64,000 nt of DNA from an uncultured Pseudoflavonifractor sp. (GCA_947577065.1 CANPTT010000002.1:1-64000); one strand, 5' to 3'; positions 53,539 to 62,558 are shown, counted from the first letter of the stretch. The notes: generated by a model from the letters alone, not told the origin. Numbers and translations: made by a program.

Positions 53539-54891
53539 ATGGGAAGACTATTTGGTACAGATGGGATCCGCGGTGTTGTCAACGAGAACCTGAATGCCGA
53601 TCTGGCCTTTGAGGTTGGCTGTGCCGCCGCCAAGGTGCTGGCTCAAGATACCTGCAAAAAAAAGCCTCTGGTCGCCATTGGAAAGGATACCCGCATTTCA
53701 TCCGATCTATTGGAAGGAGCGCTGATTGCGGGTCTGTGTTCCGCCGGGGCGGATGTGCTTCACCTGGGAGTCATACCCACCCCGGCCGTGGCCTTTCTGA
53801 CCGTCGCCAATAAAGCAGACGCCGGTATTGTCATCTCTGCCTCTCATAATCCCTTTGAACATAACGGGATCAAGATTTTTAACGGGCAGGGCTTTAAACT
53901 GTCTGACGCTCTGGAGAACAAGATCGAGGACATTGTGCTTTTCAATGAAAAACCCGATCTTTGTAAGGGGGCGGACATCGGCCGGGTGACCTATCTGGAC
54001 CAGCAGGGAGTCGATGCCTACATAGAGCACCTGGTTTCCACGGTTGACTCTGACCTTGCCGGGATGCGGATATTGGTGGACTGTGCCAACGGGGCGGCCT
54101 CTGCCACGGCGGGACGACTTTTTGATCGCTTCCCCAAGCTGCAAAGCGATATTATCAACGCCGATCCCAACGGCGTCAATATCAACAAGGACTGCGGTTC
54201 CACCCACATTGATCACCTGGCAGCTATGGTGACGGCGGGAAAGTATGATATGGGGATCGCCTATGACGGAGACGCAGACCGCTGTCTGGCGGTAGACGAC
54301 CGTGGAGAGCTTATTGACGGCGATCAGGTCCTTGCCATCTGTGGCTCCGACCTGGACGAAAAGGGTGAGTTGACGGGGAAAACCTTGGTGGCGACCGTTA
54401 TGAGCAACCTGGGCTTCCGGATCTTTGCTAAGGAGCACGGCTTTTGTCTACTCTGCACGGATGTGGGGGACCGAAATGTGCTGGAGGAGATGGAAAAGGG
54501 CGGCTTTGTGTTGGGCGGTGAGCAGTCGGGACATACCATTTTCCGTCAATTTGCCACTACCGGAGACGGAGAGCTGACTTCTCTTCAGCTTTTAAATGTG
54601 GTGTATAAGTCCGGAAAGCGGGCCTCGGAGCTGGCCTCTATGTGCGCACGATACCCGCAGGTATTGCTGAATGTGACGGTGAACAGCAAGGAGAAAAAAG
54701 AGGAGATCATGGCCTCTCAGGCCCTGAAGGATGCCATAGCACTGGCAGAGGCGGACCTGGCTGATACGGGACGTGTTTTGGTACGTCCTTCGGGTACGGA
54801 GCCTCTGGTCCGAGTGATGATAGAGGCCAAGGAGGAGCAGACAGCTGTAGACCAGGCGAAAAAACTGGCGAATCTCATAAAAAATCTGTAA
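53539..54891 (+). CDS. glmM: Phosphoglucosamine mutase
   Basis: Converts GlcN-6-P to GlcN-1-P for UDP-GlcNAc and peptidoglycan. The 450-residue protein has RLFGTDGIRGVVNENL, phospho-Ser in ISASHNPFEHNGIK (near residue 101), metal loop DGDADRCLAVD, sugar loop GGEQSGH and phosphate-binding RPSGTEPLVRVM. Other Bacillota have glmM after cdaA-cdaR; here it follows ruvB. Confidence 0.96.
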   Translation: MGRLFGTDGIRGVVNENLNADLAFEVGCAAAKVLAQDTCKKKPLVAIGKDTRISSDLLEGALIAGLCSAGADVLHLGVIPTPAVAFLTVANKADAGIVISASHNPFEHNGIKIFNGQGFKLSDALENKIEDIVLFNEKPDLCKGADIGRVTYLDQQGVDAYIEHLVSTVDSDLAGMRILVDCANGAASATAGRLFDRFPKLQSDIINADPNGVNINKDCGSTHIDHLAAMVTAGKYDMGIAYDGDADRCLAVDDRGELIDGDQVLAICGSDLDEKGELTGKTLVATVMSNLGFRIFAKEHGFCLLCTDVGDRNVLEEMEKGGFVLGGEQSGHTIFRQFATTGDGELTSLQLLNVVYKSGKRASELASMCARYPQVLLNVTVNSKEKKEEIMASQALKDAIALAEADLADTGRVLVRPSGTEPLVRVMIEAKEEQTAVDQAKKLANLIKNL

Positions 54892-54928
54892 TAAATTTGC
54901 CGTTTTGCTATAATTTGTATAAATTCTA

Positions 54929-54957
54929 TTGACAAACGCCCCAATATCTGCTATATA
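54929..54957 (+). promoter_or_regulatory. SigA-type promoter of the SigH-like gene
   Basis: TTGACA, 17 bases, TATATA; 20 bases before the ATG. Confidence 0.75.
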
Positions 54958-54977
54958 AGTATAAAGGAATATACGAT

Positions 54978-55589
54978 ATGGAGCCACTTTATCAACGTTC
55001 AGATGAGGCTTTATGTGATTTGGTCGCATCCGGAAACCGGGAGGCAGAGGAGTGCTTGGTTGCCCGGTATGGTCGGTTAGTGCGGATGTGTGCCCGTCCC
55101 TATTTTTTGGCGGGAGGGGACAGTGAGGACCTGATCCAGGAGGGAATGGTCGGACTGCTCTCCGCGATCCGTAGCTTTCAGCCGGAGAAAGAGGCCGTAT
55201 TCCGTACATATGCTGAGGTCTGCGTCCAAAACCGAATATATTCAGCGGTGAAAACCGCTGCCAGAGAAAAACACAGCCCCTTGAATCATTCCCTTTCCAT
55301 AGACACTACACAGCTTGATAAGCCCCCTTACAGAGTCTGTCCCTCCTCTTTGGGTGATCCGGAGGATATGCTTATCAGCAGAGAGGAGAGGGACCGGCAG
55401 ATGAGTGTCCTCAATTGCAGGCTCTCTTCTTTTGAAAAGACAGTCTTGGTATTCTATTTGGATGGTCTATCCTGCCGTGAGATATCCCGACAGGTAAAAA
55501 AGTCCATAAAATCGGTAGATAACGCCATCCAACGCATTCGGCGCAAGGCTGCGCCCATCCTCACTTCTGGCGACATCAGCGTAAGCTGA
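54978..55589 (+). CDS. SigH-like RNA polymerase sigma factor
   Basis: A 203-residue sigma-70-family factor with region 2 (EECLVARYGRLVRMCARPYFLAGGDSEDLIQEG near residues 25-57) and region 4 (LDGLSCREISRQVKKSIKSVDNAIQRIRRK) but no regions 1 or 3, as in SigH/Spo0H, the early stationary-phase and sporulation sigma. It is close in length to SigH (about 210-220). A role as SigH is likely but another alternative sigma cannot be excluded. It has its own promoter. Confidence 0.82.
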   Translation: MEPLYQRSDEALCDLVASGNREAEECLVARYGRLVRMCARPYFLAGGDSEDLIQEGMVGLLSAIRSFQPEKEAVFRTYAEVCVQNRIYSAVKTAAREKHSPLNHSLSIDTTQLDKPPYRVCPSSLGDPEDMLISREERDRQMSVLNCRLSSFEKTVLVFYLDGLSCREISRQVKKSIKSVDNAIQRIRRKAAPILTSGDISVS

Positions 55590-55665
55590 GCGCAATATTA
55601 AACTGCCCCAGCATCGTTTGGAATCCATCCGGAGCCCGGGCAAGGAGCAAAGAGAGGGTAAAATC

Positions 55666-55950
55666 ATGTACGAAGACAAGACACTTGTATGCAAGGAATG
55701 CGGACAAGAGTTCGTGTTCACCGCCGGTGAGCAGGAGTTTTATGCGGAGCGGGGGTTCCAGAATGAGCCGCAGCGCTGCAAAGCCTGCCGCGATGCCCGC
55801 AAGGCCGCTGCCCGTGGTCCCCGGGAGTACTTTACCGCTACCTGTGCCCGCTGCGGCGGCGAGGCTAAAGTTCCTTTTGAACCTAAGTCTGACCGCCCTG
55901 TGTATTGCAGCGAGTGCTTCGCCAAGATGCGCGAGGAGGAGCAGGGCTGA
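55666..55950 (+). CDS. Zinc-ribbon protein with two CxxC pairs
   Basis: A 94-residue protein with two zinc-binding modules: residues 1-45 hold CKECGQEFVFTAGEQEFYAE...CKAC and residues 58-85 hold CARCGG...CSECF. The first resembles the probable zinc-binding domain PF13451 and the second the CxxC-x17-CxxC repeat. ATG 55666 is preferred; function unknown. A strong terminator follows. It lies between the sigma factor gene and the aminotransferase. Confidence 0.82.
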   Translation: MYEDKTLVCKECGQEFVFTAGEQEFYAERGFQNEPQRCKACRDARKAAARGPREYFTATCARCGGEAKVPFEPKSDRPVYCSECFAKMREEEQG

Positions 55951-55964
55951 TAATCCAGTATTGA

Positions 55965-55997
55965 AAAGGGGAGACGTGAAAAACGTCTCCCTTTTTT
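55965..55997 (+). terminator. Terminator after the zinc-ribbon gene
   Basis: A stem of about 10-12 bp (GGGGAGACGT with ACGTCTCCCT), GAAAA loop, six T's. Confidence 0.88.
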
Positions 55998-56208
55998 GTA
56001 CGAACCGCTGCCAAAGGAGGGTATACTATAGACCGTGGCTCTACGCAATGTTTGTTGAATGTGGGAGTGAAGCGGCGTCACGGAGCGGATCTGTTGAGGT
56101 TTCCCCAACAAGATGAATGAAGTTGTGGGCGTTTGGACCAAAAATTCAAGTGAAACCCGGTAAAACTGTGGCGAAATGAAAAATTATGAAAAATCGAGGG
56201 GTGGGTAC
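55998..56208 (+). other. Intergenic stretch, no gene recognised; possible structured RNA
   Basis: About 210 bases between the zinc-ribbon terminator and the aminotransferase promoter. A TATACT box at 56021-56026 lacks a clear -35. Local pairings are visible: CCGTG at 56033-56037 with CACGG at 56079-56083, and TGTTG-A-GG with CC-C-CAACA around 56092-56110. I see no ribosome-binding site with an open frame and cannot assign a riboswitch or known RNA class. Confidence 0.35.
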
Positions 56209-56237
56209 TTGCAATTTCCCGGGTTCCTGCCTATAAT
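56209..56237 (+). promoter_or_regulatory. SigA-type promoter of the aminotransferase-purB-pfkA run
   Basis: TTGCAA, 17 bases, TATAAT, 41 bases before the chosen start. Confidence 0.85.
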
Positions 56238-56278
56238 ATGATGAAGGCGAAATCAGTTTTCAAATGGAGGAATACATC

Positions 56279-57469
56279 GTGAAAGAGCTTTCTCATATTG
56301 CGTTGGGGATCAACCCATCCTCAACCATGGCGATCGATACCCTTTTTAAGCAGATGAAGGCGGAGGGCCAGAACGTTATAGGCTTTGCTGCCGGAGAACC
56401 GGACTTTAACACGCCGGATACCATTAAAGAGGCCGCTATCCAGGCGATCCACGACAACTATACCCGTTATACCCCTCCCTCGGGCGCCTTGGACCTGAAG
56501 CAGGCGGTCTGTGACAGGATGAAGGCGGATCTGGGGGTGGATTACGCGCCCAATCAGGTCATTGTCTCCAGCGGAGCAAAACATATCGTCTATTTGAGTC
56601 TTCGGGTATTGGTAAATCCCGGAGATGAAGTGATCCTGCCTACCCCCGCCTGGGTCAGCTACTATGAATTGATCCGTATGGCAGGTGGCGTTCCCGTTTT
56701 GGTGGACGCCACAGAGGAGGAAGATTTCAAGCTTACCCCGGCAAAGCTGGAAGCCGCTATCACCGGCAAGACTAAGGCCATTATTCTCAACAATCCTTCC
56801 AACCCCACCGGAATGCTCTATGACGCCCAGCAGCTCAAGAACTTGCTGGAGGTGTGTGTGCGCCATGACCTGTATATTATCTCGGATGAGATATACTATG
56901 GGCTGGTTTATGACGGCAGGCCTTTTACCAGTGTGGCGTCTCTGGGGGAGGAGATCAAGAAGCGGACCATTCTCATCAACGGGGTATCCAAGTCCTATGC
57001 CATGACTGGCTGGCGCATTGGTTATGGACTGGCAGAGCCTAACATTGCCAAGGTAATGGCCAACTACATTAGCCATTCCACCGGATCCCCCTGTTCCATT
57101 TCTCAGAAGGCGGCTCTCCGGGGGCTCACGGCGCCTCAGGAGGAGACCGATGCCATGCGGGATGCATTTCAGGCCCGTCGGGATTATATGGTAGAGCGCA
57201 TCAATGCCATGGAGGGCGTCAGCTGTATCCGCCCTGAGGGTGCATTTTACATCATGCTCAATGTGAAGGAACAAATTGGCCGGACTCTCTGCGGAGAAAA
57301 AATTGAAAATGATGACGATTTTGCTACGGCGTTTTTAAAGCACGGTCTGGTAGCCCTGGTGCCCGGCAGTGGTTTCAGCGCTCCCGGTTTTGTCCGCTGG
57401 TCCTATGCCGCCTCAATGGAGGATATCAAAGAAGGTCTGGATCGTCTGGAGAAATTTTTGACACAATAA
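56279..57469 (+). CDS. PLP-dependent aminotransferase, aspartate aminotransferase-like (class I/II)
   Basis: A 396-residue fold type I aminotransferase. PLP residues include SSGAKHIVYLSL, NNPSNPTGML, ISDEIYYGLVYD and the Schiff-base lysine in NGVSKSYAMTGWRIGY near residue 234; FVRWSYAAS has the substrate carboxylate-binding Arg. It is closest to the aspartate/aromatic AAT (I-gamma) group, but the amino donor is not certain. GTG 56279 has GGAGG eight bases upstream; ATG 56264 overlaps that site and is less likely. It lies with purB and pfkA; aspartate links it to purB. Confidence 0.88.
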   Translation: MKELSHIALGINPSSTMAIDTLFKQMKAEGQNVIGFAAGEPDFNTPDTIKEAAIQAIHDNYTRYTPPSGALDLKQAVCDRMKADLGVDYAPNQVIVSSGAKHIVYLSLRVLVNPGDEVILPTPAWVSYYELIRMAGGVPVLVDATEEEDFKLTPAKLEAAITGKTKAIILNNPSNPTGMLYDAQQLKNLLEVCVRHDLYIISDEIYYGLVYDGRPFTSVASLGEEIKKRTILINGVSKSYAMTGWRIGYGLAEPNIAKVMANYISHSTGSPCSISQKAALRGLTAPQEETDAMRDAFQARRDYMVERINAMEGVSCIRPEGAFYIMLNVKEQIGRTLCGEKIENDDDFATAFLKHGLVALVPGSGFSAPGFVRWSYAASMEDIKEGLDRLEKFLTQ

Positions 57470-57491
57470 GAAAAAGAAATGAGGGCCGAGG

Positions 57492-58928
57492 ATGGCAACA
57501 AATAAGTATGAGTCCCCCTTATCCTCACGGTACGCAAGCGATGAGATGCTGTATCTCTTTTCGGCAGATAAGAAGTTCACCACTTGGCACAGGCTGTGGG
57601 TGGCCTTGGCGAGAGGGGAGATGGAGCTGGGTCTTCCTGTTTCTGAGGAACAGGTCAAGGAACTGGAGACCCACGCCGAAGAGGTGGACTATGAGGCGGC
57701 GGCCCGTTGGGAAAAAAAGCTTCGCCATGATGTGATGGCTCATATCCACGCCTATGGGGAGCAGTGTCCCAAGGCTATGCCTATCATCCATCTGGGTGCC
57801 ACCAGCTGTTATGTGGGAGACAACACCGACATGATCCTCATGCGGGAAGGGCTTGTTCTGCTTCGGGATAAATTGGTGAAGATCCTGGCCTATCTGGGAG
57901 AGTTTGCCGGCAAGTATAAAGCCTTACCGACTCTTGGTTTTACCCATTTTCAGCCAGCCCAGCTTGTAACCGTTGGAAAACGGGCAACCCTTTGGATGAA
58001 TGAACTTCTCATGGATCTGGAGGAGGTAGAGTACCGGATCTCACATATGGCCCTTCTGGGTTCCAAGGGCACCACCGGAACTCAAGCCAGCTTCTTGGAG
58101 TTATTTGACGGGGACCATGAGAAGGTCAAAGCTCTGGAAGAGAAGATCGCCTGCGAGATGGGCTTTGAGAGAGTGGCGCCGGTGTCGGGGCAGACATATT
58201 CCCGTAAGGTGGATGCCGCCATACTGGCTACGCTGTCCGGTATTGCCCAGTCTGCCAGTAAATTTGCCACCGACCTGCGGCTTCTCTGCCACCTGAAGGA
58301 GGTGGAGGAGCCCTTTGAAAAGAATCAAATCGGTTCCTCCGCCATGCCCTACAAGCGAAATCCCATGCGCTGCGAGCGGATCTGCGCTTTGGCACGGTAT
58401 GTGATGGCCGACGCCATGAATCCCTCCATCACCGCTGCCACCCAGTGGTTTGAGCGTACCCTGGATGATTCTGCCAACAAGCGTCTTGCCATCCCGGAAG
58501 CTTTCCTGGCAGTGGATGCCATCCTGAACATATACGCCAATGTGGTTGCGGGATTGGTAGTTCACGAGAAGGTCGTTGCCAAGCATGTCCGGGAGGAGCT
58601 TCCCTTCATGGCCTCCGAGAACATTATGATGGATGCGGTGAAGCGGGGCGGGGACCGGCAGGCCATCCATGAACGGATCCGTCAACTTTCTTTAGAGGCA
58701 GGATATGCCGTAAAGGAACTTGGCCTGTCAAATGATCTGATCGACAGGATCGCTTCGGATCCGGCCTTTGACCTGACCAGAGAAGAGCTGGAGAAGCATT
58801 TGGAGCCCGGGGCCTATATAGGCCGCTGTCCGGAACAGGTGGAGGAGTTTCTGGCAGACTACATCCAGCCTGTGTTGGAGCGGCACGCCGCTGCGCTGAC
58901 GCGAGAGGATACTGAGCTTACCGTATAA
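57492..58928 (+). CDS. purB: Adenylosuccinate lyase
   Basis: A 478-residue fumarase-superfamily enzyme for two purine steps, consistent with the longer purB type. Signature GSSAMPYKRNPMRCERI holds the catalytic Ser region near residue 280; IHLGATSCYVGDN and GTTGTQASF are further active-site loops. It follows the aminotransferase by 22 bases and precedes pfkA by 18. Confidence 0.95.
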   Translation: MATNKYESPLSSRYASDEMLYLFSADKKFTTWHRLWVALARGEMELGLPVSEEQVKELETHAEEVDYEAAARWEKKLRHDVMAHIHAYGEQCPKAMPIIHLGATSCYVGDNTDMILMREGLVLLRDKLVKILAYLGEFAGKYKALPTLGFTHFQPAQLVTVGKRATLWMNELLMDLEEVEYRISHMALLGSKGTTGTQASFLELFDGDHEKVKALEEKIACEMGFERVAPVSGQTYSRKVDAAILATLSGIAQSASKFATDLRLLCHLKEVEEPFEKNQIGSSAMPYKRNPMRCERICALARYVMADAMNPSITAATQWFERTLDDSANKRLAIPEAFLAVDAILNIYANVVAGLVVHEKVVAKHVREELPFMASENIMMDAVKRGGDRQAIHERIRQLSLEAGYAVKELGLSNDLIDRIASDPAFDLTREELEKHLEPGAYIGRCPEQVEEFLADYIQPVLERHAAALTREDTELTV

Positions 58929-58946
58929 ACAAGGGAGGACATACAG

Positions 58947-59927
58947 ATGGGGAATGCAGTTCGCCGGATCGGCGTATTGACCAGCGGGGGAGATGCCCCC
59001 GGGATGAATGCCGCCGTCCGGGCGGTGGTGCGGACCTGCCTAAAGATGGGGATCGAATGCGTGGGGATCCGTCGGGGCTACAACGGCCTTATCAACGGGG
59101 ATTTTAGGCCCATGGACTTTGACAGCGTCAGCGGTATGCTTCGCAGGGGCGGTACCATGCTCTACTCTGCCCGAAGCGAGGAGTTTATGACTGAAGCAGG
59201 CCAGCAGAAAGCGGTGAACACCTGCAAGCTGCTGGGGCTGGACGGGATCGTAGGGTTGGGCGGCGACGGTACCTATCGCGGCCTTCAGGCTTTGTCCAGA
59301 CATGGTATCGCCGTGGTAGGCGTTCCCTGCACCATTGACAATGACATCGCCTGTACCAGCTATACCATCGGTTTTGACACCGCTTGCAATACTGCACTGG
59401 AGTGTATTGATAAGCTGCGGGACACCATGCAGTCTCATGAGCGCTGCTCGGTGGTGGAGGTCATGGGCCGCCACGCCGGTTTTGTGGGGCTGGATGTGGG
59501 AATGGCGGGGGGAGCCACTGTGGTGCTCCTGCCCGAGGAACAATTGGACTTCAATGAAGATGTTCTGGAGCCTATCCGCCAGGCCCGGCTGTCCGGGATC
59601 ACCCACTACATGGTCATTGTGGCCGAGGGGGTGGAGGGTGGCGCCTATGAGGTGGCCCGGCGGATCACCGAGGAAACCGCGGTGGATACCAGAGTTACCA
59701 TTCTGGGACACGTCCAGCGGGGAGGAGCCCCCACCACCAAGGACCGAGTGGTAGCAACTTATATGGGACATGAGGCTGTTCGCCTGTTGGCCGAGGGACA
59801 GACCAATCGGATCGTAGCCATGCGGGGAGACGAATATGTGGATTACGATATTGAGGAAGCTCTCAACATGACCAAGGGAGTCAACCAAAAACTCTATGGA
59901 GTCATGCGGATGCTGGCGGGACAGTAA
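58947..59927 (+). CDS. pfkA: ATP-dependent 6-phosphofructokinase
   Basis: A 326-residue PfkA. The phosphoryl-donor region is GGDGTYRG (Gly at the position that is Asp in PPi enzymes) and VPCTIDNDI (Cys where PPi enzymes have Lys and most ATP enzymes have Gly), so ATP is the likely donor. MGRHAGFVGLD and LGHVQRGGAPTTKDRV are the sugar-phosphate and effector regions. It is convergent with a PPi-type enzyme 180 bases away. Confidence 0.93.
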   Translation: MGNAVRRIGVLTSGGDAPGMNAAVRAVVRTCLKMGIECVGIRRGYNGLINGDFRPMDFDSVSGMLRRGGTMLYSARSEEFMTEAGQQKAVNTCKLLGLDGIVGLGGDGTYRGLQALSRHGIAVVGVPCTIDNDIACTSYTIGFDTACNTALECIDKLRDTMQSHERCSVVEVMGRHAGFVGLDVGMAGGATVVLLPEEQLDFNEDVLEPIRQARLSGITHYMVIVAEGVEGGAYEVARRITEETAVDTRVTILGHVQRGGAPTTKDRVVATYMGHEAVRLLAEGQTNRIVAMRGDEYVDYDIEEALNMTKGVNQKLYGVMRMLAGQ

Positions 59928-59935
59928 GAAAACTA

Positions 59936-59982
59936 ACACAAGCGGCGTCAGGGGAGGGTCCTTTCCCTGACGCCGCTTGTGT
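59936..59982 (+). terminator. Hairpin after pfkA
   Basis: An 18-bp perfect stem (ACACAAGCGGCGTCAGGG with complement) with an 11-base loop, not followed by a T-run; probably terminator or 3'-stabilising hairpin. Confidence 0.65.
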
Positions 59983-59988
59983 GTATAA

Positions 59989-60028
59989 CAAAAAAGAAGG
60001 TGGGCGGTCACCAAAACCGCCCACCTTC
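59989..60028 (-). terminator. Terminator of the PPi-phosphofructokinase gene
   Basis: On the minus strand: a 13-bp perfect stem (GAAGGTGGGCGGT with complement), 7-base loop, then six T's. Confidence 0.9.
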
Positions 60029-60110
60029 GCTATCGAATGATGTGTGAAAAAGCGGACTGTGTGGGATCGCATCCAAAACCGCCGATCCCCAGAGGCTTGC
60101 AGACTGCGCT

Positions 60111-61346
60111 TTATTCCGCGATGACCTTCTTCAGCTTGGCGAACCGGGGCAGGGAGTTCTCCTTGGGACCGTCGGCTTCGCCCTGGATCAGGGGCAGTAC
60201 ATAGTCGATAAAGGGCTTTTCAATGCCGTTGCCGGCCTCGTTGATCCACTCACGGGGAACCTTCTTTTCGAAGTTAGCTACGATGTCCAAGGGTTCCAGA
60301 GAGGTCTCGCACTTGTAGCCGCCCTCCCGGGTGCACTTAAAGGCTACCATCTTGTCGGTAATGCCGGACACAGCGGCCTCCACCGCGGCGGAACCGGCCA
60401 ACCAGGCTTCCTCAATATCGGTCTTGGAGCCCACATGGGAACCGCAGCGCTGGAGCAGGCTCAGTTCAATGCCGCGGACCTTGGCCCCGGTGGCATTTTT
60501 CACAGCGGCGGCCAGCAGGGCGGCCAGACCACCCAGCTGTGCGTGGCCAAAACCGTCCGTGGCGGAAGTCTCTGCCTCAGAGACAAAGCGGCCGTCGGCG
60601 TAATGGATGCCCTCAGATACAGCCACCATACACTTTCCGGTCTTCTCATACACAGCCTTCACATCAGCCAGGAACTGGTCCATATTGAAATCGACCTCAG
60701 GAAGATAGATAAGGTCGGGACCACAGCCGGTAAGGGAGGCCAGAGCAGCGGAACCGGCCAGCCAACCGGCGTGGCGGCCCATGATCTCGATCACAGTGAC
60801 CATCCCGGTGTCATAGACGTGCGCATCCTGCCACACCTCGGCACAGGAGGTGGCGATATACTTGGCGGCAGAGGCAAAGCCGGGGCAGTGATCGGTACCG
60901 TTCAGGTCATTGTCGATGGTTTTGGGAACGCCCATGACCCGACACTCATAGCCAACCTTCTGCATATACTTGCTGATCTTGTTGCAGGTGTCCATGGAGT
61001 CATTGCCGCCATTATAGAAGAAATAACGGACATTGTGCTTTTTGAAAATCTCCAGGATCCGCTTATAGTCGGTGTCATCCTTGTCCGGATCAGCCAGTTT
61101 ATACCGGCAGGAACCCAAGGCAGAGGAGGGGGTGTACTTCATGATATCCAGCTCGGCAGGATCCTCCTTGGACATATCGTACAGTTTGTCCTCCAATACA
61201 CCCTTGATGCCGTGGGCAGCACCCAGCACCTGGGTGATGCAGCCCTGCTTCAGGGCGGTTTGGATGACCCCTTGGGCGCTGGCGTTGATGACGGCGGTGG
61301 GGCCGCCAGACTGGCCAATGATACATGCTCCGCGAAGTTCGCTCAT
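60111..61346 (-). CDS. Pyrophosphate-dependent 6-phosphofructokinase
   Basis: A 411-residue group of PFK that uses PPi reversibly. The donor site is YNGGNDSMDT (Asp in place of the ATP-type Gly) and GVPKTIDNDL (the PPi-type Lys), the two known specificity residues. MGRHAGWLAGS and VSEGIHY are sugar-phosphate motifs. It is longer than PfkA. It lies convergent with pfkA and shares overlapping divergent promoters with the aldolase gene; no terminator separates those promoters. Confidence 0.93.
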   Translation of the reverse strand: MSELRGACIIGQSGGPTAVINASAQGVIQTALKQGCITQVLGAAHGIKGVLEDKLYDMSKEDPAELDIMKYTPSSALGSCRYKLADPDKDDTDYKRILEIFKKHNVRYFFYNGGNDSMDTCNKISKYMQKVGYECRVMGVPKTIDNDLNGTDHCPGFASAAKYIATSCAEVWQDAHVYDTGMVTVIEIMGRHAGWLAGSAALASLTGCGPDLIYLPEVDFNMDQFLADVKAVYEKTGKCMVAVSEGIHYADGRFVSEAETSATDGFGHAQLGGLAALLAAAVKNATGAKVRGIELSLLQRCGSHVGSKTDIEEAWLAGSAAVEAAVSGITDKMVAFKCTREGGYKCETSLEPLDIVANFEKKVPREWINEAGNGIEKPFIDYVLPLIQGEADGPKENSLPRFAKLKKVIAE

Positions 61347-61427
61347 GATCGAATCCTCCTAAAATATTTTGAATGCTTTCATACGGCTGCATAGCCCATG
61401 CAAAATAGCCGATATTTCACATATAAT

Positions 61428-61456
61428 ATCATAGCATGACCTCTTGCATTTTTCAA
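61428..61456 (-). promoter_or_regulatory. SigA-type promoter of the PPi-phosphofructokinase gene
   Basis: On the minus strand: TTGAAA, 17 bases, TATGAT. Its -35 region lies within the spacer of the plus-strand fba promoter. Confidence 0.75.
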
Positions 61457-61472
61457 CCATTCCTGTTAAAAT
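61444..61472 (+). promoter_or_regulatory. SigA-type promoter of fba
   Basis: TTGCAT, 17 bases, TAAAAT, 38 bases before the fba start; overlaps the divergent minus-strand promoter over 13 bases. Confidence 0.75.
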
Positions 61473-61509
61473 TAAGACGTTACAAAAATATAAAAGGAGT
61501 TGATTCCCC

Positions 61510-62478
61510 ATGCCTTTGGTCACATCCACTGAAATGTTTAAGAAAGCCTATGCCGGAGGATATGCTGTCGGCGCTTTCAACGTTAACAACATGGAAATCG
61601 TTCAGGGTATTACCGAAGCTGCCCGGGACCTGAACGCCCCCCTGATCCTTCAGGTCTCCAAGGGTGCGCGGGCTTACGCCAACCACACCTATCTTGTGAA
61701 GCTGGTAGAGGCCGCCGCCATTGAGTGTCCCAATATCCCTATTGTGCTCCATTTGGATCACGGCCCGGATTTTGAGACCTGCAAGAGCTGCATTGACGGC
61801 GGTTTTACCTCTGTCATGATCGATCTGTCTTCCAAGTCCTTCGAGGAGAACATTGAGGGGACCAAGAAGGTGGTGGAGTACGCCCATGACCATGGCGTGG
61901 TCGTGGAGGCCGAGTTGGGCACCCTGGCCGGCGTGGAGGATGACGTGAAGGTCTCCGCCGCGGATTCCTCATACACCCGTCCCGAGGAGGTGGAGGAGTT
62001 CGTAGCCAAGACCGGCTGCGACTCTCTGGCCATCGCCATCGGCACCAGCCACGGCGCTTACAAGTTTACTGCCGATCAGTGCACCCGGAACGAGAAGGGC
62101 ATTCTGGTTCCGCCCCCGCTCCGCTTTGACGTTCTGGAGGAGGTCTCCAAGCGTCTGCCCGGCTTCCCCATCGTTCTCCACGGTTCCTCCAGCGTGCCCC
62201 AGGACTATGTGAAGATGATCAATGACAATGGCGGAAAGATGCCTGACGCTGTGGGCATCCCTGAGGAGCAGCTTCGGAAGGCTGCCAGCCTGTCGGTATG
62301 CAAGATCAACATTGATTCCGACCTGCGGTTGGCCATGACCGGCACCATTCGTCAGTTCTTCAACGAGCATCCTGACAAGTTTGATCCCCGGGAGTACCTG
62401 AAGCCCGCCCGGGCCAATATCAAGGAGTTGGTCAAGCACAAGATCACCGATGTGCTGGGCTGCGATGGCAAGGCCTGA
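61510..62478 (+). CDS. fba: Class II fructose-bisphosphate aldolase
   Basis: A 322-residue zinc-dependent aldolase. Metal and catalytic segments: VLHLDHGPDF (Asp/His near 84), VVEAELGTLAGVEDDV (Glu), GTSHGAYKF and VLHGSSSVP (His/Ser near 225), and INIDSDLR near residue 265. The 320-residue length fits the shorter gut-type class IIB. AAAGGAG is upstream. Opposite the PPi-PFK gene, so two consecutive glycolytic enzymes share one intergenic region. Confidence 0.95.
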   Translation: MPLVTSTEMFKKAYAGGYAVGAFNVNNMEIVQGITEAARDLNAPLILQVSKGARAYANHTYLVKLVEAAAIECPNIPIVLHLDHGPDFETCKSCIDGGFTSVMIDLSSKSFEENIEGTKKVVEYAHDHGVVVEAELGTLAGVEDDVKVSAADSSYTRPEEVEEFVAKTGCDSLAIAIGTSHGAYKFTADQCTRNEKGILVPPPLRFDVLEEVSKRLPGFPIVLHGSSSVPQDYVKMINDNGGKMPDAVGIPEEQLRKAASLSVCKINIDSDLRLAMTGTIRQFFNEHPDKFDPREYLKPARANIKELVKHKITDVLGCDGKA

Positions 62479-62501
62479 GCCTGCAAGTAAAAAAAGCAAG
62501 C

Positions 62502-62536
62502 GGTCCCCAGCGGTCTGTTCGCTGGGGACCCTTTAT
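62502..62536 (+). terminator. Terminator after fba
   Basis: An 11-bp perfect stem (GGTCCCCAGCG with complement), 7-base loop, then CTTTATTT. Confidence 0.82.
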
Positions 62537-62558
62537 TTCTGAGGGGGAAAGTGAGCAG

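Noticed and set aside
60435-61394. Plus-strand frame of 319 codons opposite the PPi-phosphofructokinase
   Set aside because: Antisense to a gene with clear PFK motifs; it runs across that gene's start and promoter.
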